Of a DNA stretch of 64,000 nt, positions 55,087-64,000 are shown piece by piece. Made by a program: the position numbers and the translations under genes. The notes beneath the pieces were generated by a model, which saw nothing but the letters and a program-made list of their open reading frames with translations, was not told where the DNA came from and made no database searches. Source of the DNA: Dechloromonas sp. TW-R-39-2 (GTDB lineage Bacteria; Pseudomonadota; Gammaproteobacteria; Burkholderiales; Rhodocyclaceae). The stretch is from NCBI RefSeq assembly GCF_016864195.1, contig NZ_CP045202.1, positions 2,139,001 through 2,203,000 on the forward strand, read 5' to 3'. Each line of letters opens with the position of its first letter. Within the stretch, counting starts at the first letter, position 1.

Positions 55087-55536
55087 TTAGTTTTTTTGCT
55101 CTTTCAGGAAACGCTCTTTTTCGCGCGTCCAGTCTTTTTCCTGCTCGTCCTGGCGCTTGTCGTGCTGCTTCTTGCCCTTGGCCAGGCCAACCTCGAGCTT
55201 GATCCGGCCGCGTGAGTAGTGCAGGTCAAGCGGCACCAGGGCAAAGCCGGCCCGCTCGACCTTGCCGATCAATTTGTTGATTTCGGCGGCATGCAGCAGC
55301 AGCTTGCGAGTCCGGGTCGGGTCCGGATTGACATGCGTCGACGCTGTAGGAAGGGGGGTGATGTGCATGCCAATCAGGAAAATTTCGCCATTCTTGATGA
55401 TGACGTAGGATTCCTTGATGTTCATCCGGCCAGCACGAATCGCCTTGACCTCCCATCCCTGGAGGGCAATACCCGCCTCGTACTTCTCTTCAATGAAGTA
55501 TTCGTGAAAGGCTTTTTTGTTGGCCGTAATGCTCAT
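55087..55536 (-). CDS. smpB: SsrA-binding protein SmpB
   Basis: A 149-residue partner of tmRNA in ribosome rescue. Visible are [28 protein letters not shown] and [33 protein letters not shown] with the basic C-terminal tail that enters the A site. Divergent from ratA. Length normal. Confidence 0.96.
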   Translation of the reverse strand: MSITANKKAFHEYFIEEKYEAGIALQGWEVKAIRAGRMNIKESYVIIKNGEIFLIGMHITPLPTASTHVNPDPTRTRKLLLHAAEINKLIGKVERAGFALVPLDLHYSRGRIKLEVGLAKGKKQHDKRQDEQEKDWTREKERFLKEQKN

Positions 55537-55594
55537 GCTGCCGGTGTTCCATTAAAATCGTGAATTCTACAGGATACAGGAACGTGGCTGCCGC

Positions 55595-56038
55595 ATGGCT
55601 CTGGTCGAAAAAACAGTACTCATCGAGCAATCCGCCGAGCGCATGTTTGCGCTGGTCGATGCCTGCGAAGACTATCCGGCTTTTCTGCCCTGGTGCAGCA
55701 AGACCGAAGTCAAGTTTCGCGATGCGCTGAAAACGGTAGCGACGCTGCACATCAACTACCACGCGGTCAAATCCTCGTTTACGACGGAAAACGACAAGGA
55801 TCAGCCGAAGCTGATGAAAATTCGTCTGGTCGATGGTCCTTTCCGTCGCCTGGAGGGGGCATGGCACTTCAAGGCACTGGCCGACAATGCCTGCAAGATC
55901 GAATTCCAACTGCACTACGAGTTTTCCAGCAAATTATTCGAAAAAGTCATTGGCCCGGTGTTCAGCCATATTGCCAATACTTTTGTTGACGCCTTCGTGC
56001 GTCGTGCCGCCCAAGTTTATGGAGCCAGCCATGGCTGA
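55595..56038 (+). CDS. ratA: RatA/COQ10-family START-domain protein
   Basis: A 147-residue SRPBCC-fold protein: MALVEKTVLIEQSAERMFALVDACEDYPAFLPWC and the lipid pocket region. The family binds ubiquinone or, in E. coli RatA, affects ribosome subunit joining; the ubiquinone-related role is better supported in general. 8-bp overlap with rnfH. Confidence 0.88.
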   Translation: MALVEKTVLIEQSAERMFALVDACEDYPAFLPWCSKTEVKFRDALKTVATLHINYHAVKSSFTTENDKDQPKLMKIRLVDGPFRRLEGAWHFKALADNACKIEFQLHYEFSSKLFEKVIGPVFSHIANTFVDAFVRRAAQVYGASHG

Positions 56039-56357
56039 AATGATCAATATCGAAGTGTGCTATGCGCAACTCGAAAAACAGGCCCTGGTCAGTGTCAAAT
56101 TGCCGCTTGGCGCCACACTGCAGCAAGCCCTCGAATCTTCCGGTCTACTTGAAAAACACCCCGAAATCGACCTGAAGAAAAACAAGTTCGGCATCTGGAA
56201 CAAGCTGTCGAAAACCGACGCCGTACTGCGCGACCGGGATCGTGTCGAAATTTACCGCCCCTTGATCGCCGACCCGAAAGAAGTGCGCAAACAGCGTGCA
56301 GCCGAAGGCAAGGTCATGAAAAAAGGCGCCGGTGATACCGACGCCTCCGAGACCTGA
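56031..56357 (+). CDS. rnfH: RnfH family ubiquitin-like protein
   Basis: A 108-residue beta-grasp protein: INIEVCYAQLEKQALVSVKLP, FGIWNKLSKTDAVLRDRDRVEIYRPLIADPKE (the family LPxPxK-like end). The start ATG 56031 overlaps the ratA stop. Proposed as Rnf- or antitoxin-related elsewhere; exact role unknown. Confidence 0.9.
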   Translation: MAEMINIEVCYAQLEKQALVSVKLPLGATLQQALESSGLLEKHPEIDLKKNKFGIWNKLSKTDAVLRDRDRVEIYRPLIADPKEVRKQRAAEGKVMKKGAGDTDASET

Positions 56358-56378
56358 TCAATATCGGCGGATAGTTCG

Positions 56379-58400
<2,022 letters not shown>

Positions 58401-58458
58401 TTAATTCCGTGTCCCAGAGGGCGGCTCCGAGCCGCCCTTGTTCTTTCAAGGTTCTGAA

Positions 58459-61084
<2,626 letters not shown>

Positions 61085-61815
61085 AGTACCTGCCCGTTGG
61101 GGCCGAAACTACGCTCACTCAAGCGTAAAGAACCATCGATTTTTTGCTGAAGCACGGTCGACGCCCGCGTTCCATAATTTTCCGACTGAACGAATATCGA
61201 TGAGAGCAGGCGCTCCCAGGCCAGTGGCACCCCCGTATTCGGCAGGCGCGCATCATCGACCTGTTCCCGATCGGCCAACAAATCAAAAAATCGGGTTTCG
61301 TCCGGCAAATAGGGCAAGGCATCGGCAAATGCTTGGCGTGCCTTGACCAACTTCGGCCACGGAGTGTCGAGCAAATGGTTGGAAACCCCGTAGATTCCCG
61401 GTAACAACCGTTGGGCCTGGGCGTGGCGGTTTGAGCAGTAATACAGGCTATGGCCGTCCGAGACGAAGAGATTGAAGCCCGAAAATTCGCTCATGTCGAG
61501 TTGGGCAATATAGTGCTCGGCCGAAATGTCGGACTGCAGAAATAAACGCGTCAGTTCGCCTCTCGAACGCCGCCCCTTGCTCACTCCCGGCTCGCGCACA
61601 TTGGTCACTGCCGCAAAACGCCCGGACTCAGTCACGCCCAGCCAGGTACCGCCTGCCTCAAGATCCAGGCCGCCAATCACCTGCGGCGTATCCGGCCAAC
61701 GCGCCGCAAAGGCTGTTGGCCGGGCATAAAACTCGTCGCGATTGGCTGCAACGAGTAGCGGAAACTCGGCATGTGCCTGCCAACCCAGAACAATCAGGCA
61801 CATATTGGGCCGTTT

Positions 61816-62835
61816 TTACGGGTTGACCGCGACGGCCTTCACCTCGGGCCCCGTCAAGGCCCCCAGGCGAACATTACCGGCGTAATTCGATTGCACAACG
61901 CCCAGCCCCTCATAACCACCAGTCGGGGAGGGGGCTGCAGTCATCACCATGCCGCAAGACTGATCGGGATTGTCCGGCGAGTGCAGCACATCGCCCGCGC
62001 TTAAGGCAACCGGGCTGCTCAGGCGATACAGATGGCGCTTGACCTTGCCCAGATATTGGGTCCGGGCAACGATCTCCTGCCCTGGGTAACAGCCCTTGTG
62101 AAAACTGACTCCGCCGATTTTTTCGAAATCGGCCATTTGAGGAACAAATTCTTCCTTGGTGGCCAAGGTAACCAGCGGATAGCCGGCCTGGATATCCAGC
62201 CAGCGCCAGGCTGGAATGCCTGCCGGTCGAGCCTTGGCTGAGAGTTTTGCCCACAGCGCAGCCGCAGCTGAATCAGGTGCTGCCACAAGGAAACGCTGGG
62301 TATCGAGACGAATCACAGTGACACCATCGGTCTGCAAGCTGGTCATGGCTGCATCCGGACAAGGCAGCGCGGCATCTGCCAGCAGTTCGGCAGCAAGAGG
62401 GCCGGCCAGGCCAAGCAGAATCGTGCTGTCGGTCAACGAGGCCAATTTGACCTTGGAACGGAGAATGAACATCTGCAGGCGCTTTTGCGCGGCTTCCTGC
62501 AAATCGGCTGAAATGGCCAATTGATAGCGCTCTCCATCGCGCCAGGCCAGAAAGCTCGCCTGCATGCGGCCTTTGGCCGTACACCAGCCGCTGTGCTGAA
62601 CCTGGCCCGCACCGAGATGGTTGATGTCGCTCGTGAACTGGCTGTGCAGGAAGGACTTGGCATCCTCACCGGAAACATCGAGCTGCCCAAGATGGGTGAG
62701 CGGAACAAGAATGGTTTGTCCGTCTGCGGCCTGAAGCTCTCCGACGGCATCGCCAAAGCTCAGAAGAATAGGGGAGGACTCAGTGTCGAAAACGCCTGCG
62801 GCGGTTTCCAGAAAGCTGCGCCAGGTGGGGTTCAT
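61816..62835 (-). CDS. ygfZ: YgfZ/GcvT-like folate-binding protein
   Basis: A 339-residue protein with the tetrahydrofolate fold of GcvT and the YgfZ signature KGCYPGQEIVART containing the conserved Cys. YgfZ helps repair or assemble certain Fe-S clusters. Normal length. Confidence 0.93.
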   Translation of the reverse strand: MNPTWRSFLETAAGVFDTESSPILLSFGDAVGELQAADGQTILVPLTHLGQLDVSGEDAKSFLHSQFTSDINHLGAGQVQHSGWCTAKGRMQASFLAWRDGERYQLAISADLQEAAQKRLQMFILRSKVKLASLTDSTILLGLAGPLAAELLADAALPCPDAAMTSLQTDGVTVIRLDTQRFLVAAPDSAAAALWAKLSAKARPAGIPAWRWLDIQAGYPLVTLATKEEFVPQMADFEKIGGVSFHKGCYPGQEIVARTQYLGKVKRHLYRLSSPVALSAGDVLHSPDNPDQSCGMVMTAAPSPTGGYEGLGVVQSNYAGNVRLGALTGPEVKAVAVNP

Positions 62836-62926
62836 GGGGGCTCCAGTGGGGGTTTGGGATATTATATCGCCCGATTAAGGTGCTCGTTCTACACGGGCAA
62901 GACCAGCCTGCTGCAAACGAGTTCCC

Positions 62927-63922
62927 GTGCGACAACTATTTAGATCATTTTTGCTGCTTTTATTGCTGCTGGGCGCCCTGACCGGGGCTGGCTGGTGGTG
63001 GTCAAACCAAGCGCTGAGCCTGCGCTCATCGCCGCTCGATTTCCGTATTACCCCCGGCAGCAGCCTGCGTTCGGCAATCGGTCAGATGCACGAAGCCGGA
63101 GTCAGCGTCGAACCAACGCTGCTCGCCCTGCTGGCCCGGATCAACAAGCAGGAAACCGGCATCAAGGCTGGCAGCTACTCGATCAGCCAAGGCATAACGC
63201 CGATCCAATTACTCGGTAAACTGACACGCGGCGAGGTAACACAAGGCGAACTGACATTGGTTGAGGGCTGGACCTTCAAGCAGTGGCGCACCCGCCTCGA
63301 CAAGCACCCGGACCTCGATCACCAGACGCGTGGCCTGACTGAAAGCCAGATCATTGAACGCCTCGGCTTGACAACCACCCAACTCGAAGGCCGGCTGTTT
63401 CCCGATACTTATTTGTTCGACAAGCAATCCAGCGACCTGGAACTGATCGCCCGGGCAGCCCGGGCAATGCAACGCAAGCTTGATAGCGAATGGGCTGGGC
63501 GGACCTCTGGATTGCCTTACAAAAATGCCGACGAGGCACTCGTCATGGCCTCGATCGTCGAAAAGGAAACGGGCCGGGAAGCAGATCGCTCACTGGTCGC
63601 GGCGGTATTCGTCAATCGCCTGCGCAAGGGAATCTTGCTGCAAACAGACCCGACCGTCATCTACGGCATCGGCGAAGCGTTTGATGGCAATCTGCGCAAG
63701 CGCGATCTGCAAACGGATACACCGTACAATACCTACACGCGCGCCGGCTTGCCGCCTTCACCCATAGCCATGCCAGGCCTTGCTTCACTGCATGCAGCGC
63801 TGCATCCGGCGGCAAGCGACGCTGTTTACTTTGTTGCTCGCGGCGACGGCAGCAGCGAATTTTCACGGACGCTCGACGAACACAATCGGGCCGTCAATAA
63901 ATATCAGAGAGGTGGGAAGTGA
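62927..63922 (+). CDS. mltG: Endolytic murein transglycosylase MltG
   Basis: A 331-residue inner-membrane lytic transglycosylase that ends new glycan strands. N-terminal membrane helix (residues 5-25), LysM-like part, then the catalytic core: catalytic Glu in [10 protein letters not shown] near residue 212, and [27 protein letters not shown]. The start is GTG at 62927. The stop overlaps tmk by GTGA, the classic order. Confidence 0.94.
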   Translation: MRQLFRSFLLLLLLLGALTGAGWWWSNQALSLRSSPLDFRITPGSSLRSAIGQMHEAGVSVEPTLLALLARINKQETGIKAGSYSISQGITPIQLLGKLTRGEVTQGELTLVEGWTFKQWRTRLDKHPDLDHQTRGLTESQIIERLGLTTTQLEGRLFPDTYLFDKQSSDLELIARAARAMQRKLDSEWAGRTSGLPYKNADEALVMASIVEKETGREADRSLVAAVFVNRLRKGILLQTDPTVIYGIGEAFDGNLRKRDLQTDTPYNTYTRAGLPPSPIAMPGLASLHAALHPAASDAVYFVARGDGSSEFSRTLDEHNRAVNKYQRGGK

Positions 63923-64000
63923 AAGGTAAATTCATCACTTTCGAAGGCATCGATGGTGCCGGCAAAAGCAGTCATGTTGAATGGCTGGCCGACTGGCTGC
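63919..64000 (+). CDS. tmk: Thymidylate kinase (5' part; cut by window end)
   Basis: The first 27 codons are in the window: GTG start, then [19 protein letters not shown] with the P-loop GIDGAGKS. Phosphorylates dTMP; overlaps mltG by GTGA. Confidence 0.93.
   Translation, partial: MKGKFITFEGIDGAGKSSHVEWLADWL

Noticed and set aside
55595..56357. ratA-rnfH as a toxin-antitoxin pair
   Set aside because: The pair is a widely conserved housekeeping neighbourhood with smpB; the START-domain/ubiquinone interpretation is more likely than a toxin role.

Overview
The window is a 64 kb chromosomal segment of a GC-rich betaproteobacterium, most likely a Rhodocyclales member (Dechloromonas/Azonexus-like). 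This rests on gene content (NnrS, bacteriohemerythrin, DUF4124, fused NnrE/NnrD, the pyrG-kdsA-DUF1330-eno-ftsB and guaB-guaA-tadA orders) and was not tested by a search. Almost every base is coding, many neighbours share ATGA/TGATG overlaps, and there is one tRNA and no CRISPR array or insertion sequence. The right edge cuts tmk.

Layout. 1-388: no supported gene. 389-9148: small periplasmic and membrane proteins, a MocR regulator divergent from a DUF2917 gene, a DUF2249/membrane-protein pair behind an FNR-type site, thrC, a response regulator and a bacteriohemerythrin with an FNR-type palindrome. 9230-13097: nadC, a membrane-anchored glutamate-synthase-like protein and NnrE/NnrD. 13135-32820: an iron/heme island of three minus-strand Fur-type operons. 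32865-34693: histone-deacetylase-like amidohydrolase and a CnoX-like thioredoxin. 34712-42346: a nine-gene dialkylresorcinol-type lipid cluster. 42505-53531: pyrG, kdsA, eno, ftsB, peroxiredoxin, slyD, mutS, menD and a 35-aa membrane micro-protein. 53653-64000: tRNA-Asp, DsbA-like protein, TRIC channel, smpB, ratA-rnfH, guaBA, tadA, L,D-transpeptidase, TANGO2-like, ygfZ, mltG, tmk.

The most interesting system is the seven-gene operon 32694-22340: a haemoglobin/haem-type TonB receptor, an 87-aa CxxC protein, a CobN/ChlH-type chelatase that carries a signal peptide and a C-terminal membrane anchor, a second TonB receptor, an ExbB/MotA-like protein, a DUF2149 (ExbD-like) protein and an EAL phosphodiesterase, behind a near-consensus Fur box. 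It resembles the HmuR-S-T-U-V haem system of Bacteroidetes, suggesting haem iron extraction outside the cytoplasm driven by a dedicated proton-powered motor. Next to it, a second Fur-type operon carries a cysteine-free ribosomal protein S4 paralogue, HemP and another TonB receptor. A third carries a TonB receptor, a NitT/TauT-type ABC importer and NnrS.

Across the whole window an 11-mer, GTYGACCGCAG, occurs 14 times on both strands, in genes (several reading frames) and between genes, where about 0.1 would be expected by chance. This is a candidate DNA-uptake or chromosome-architecture sequence.
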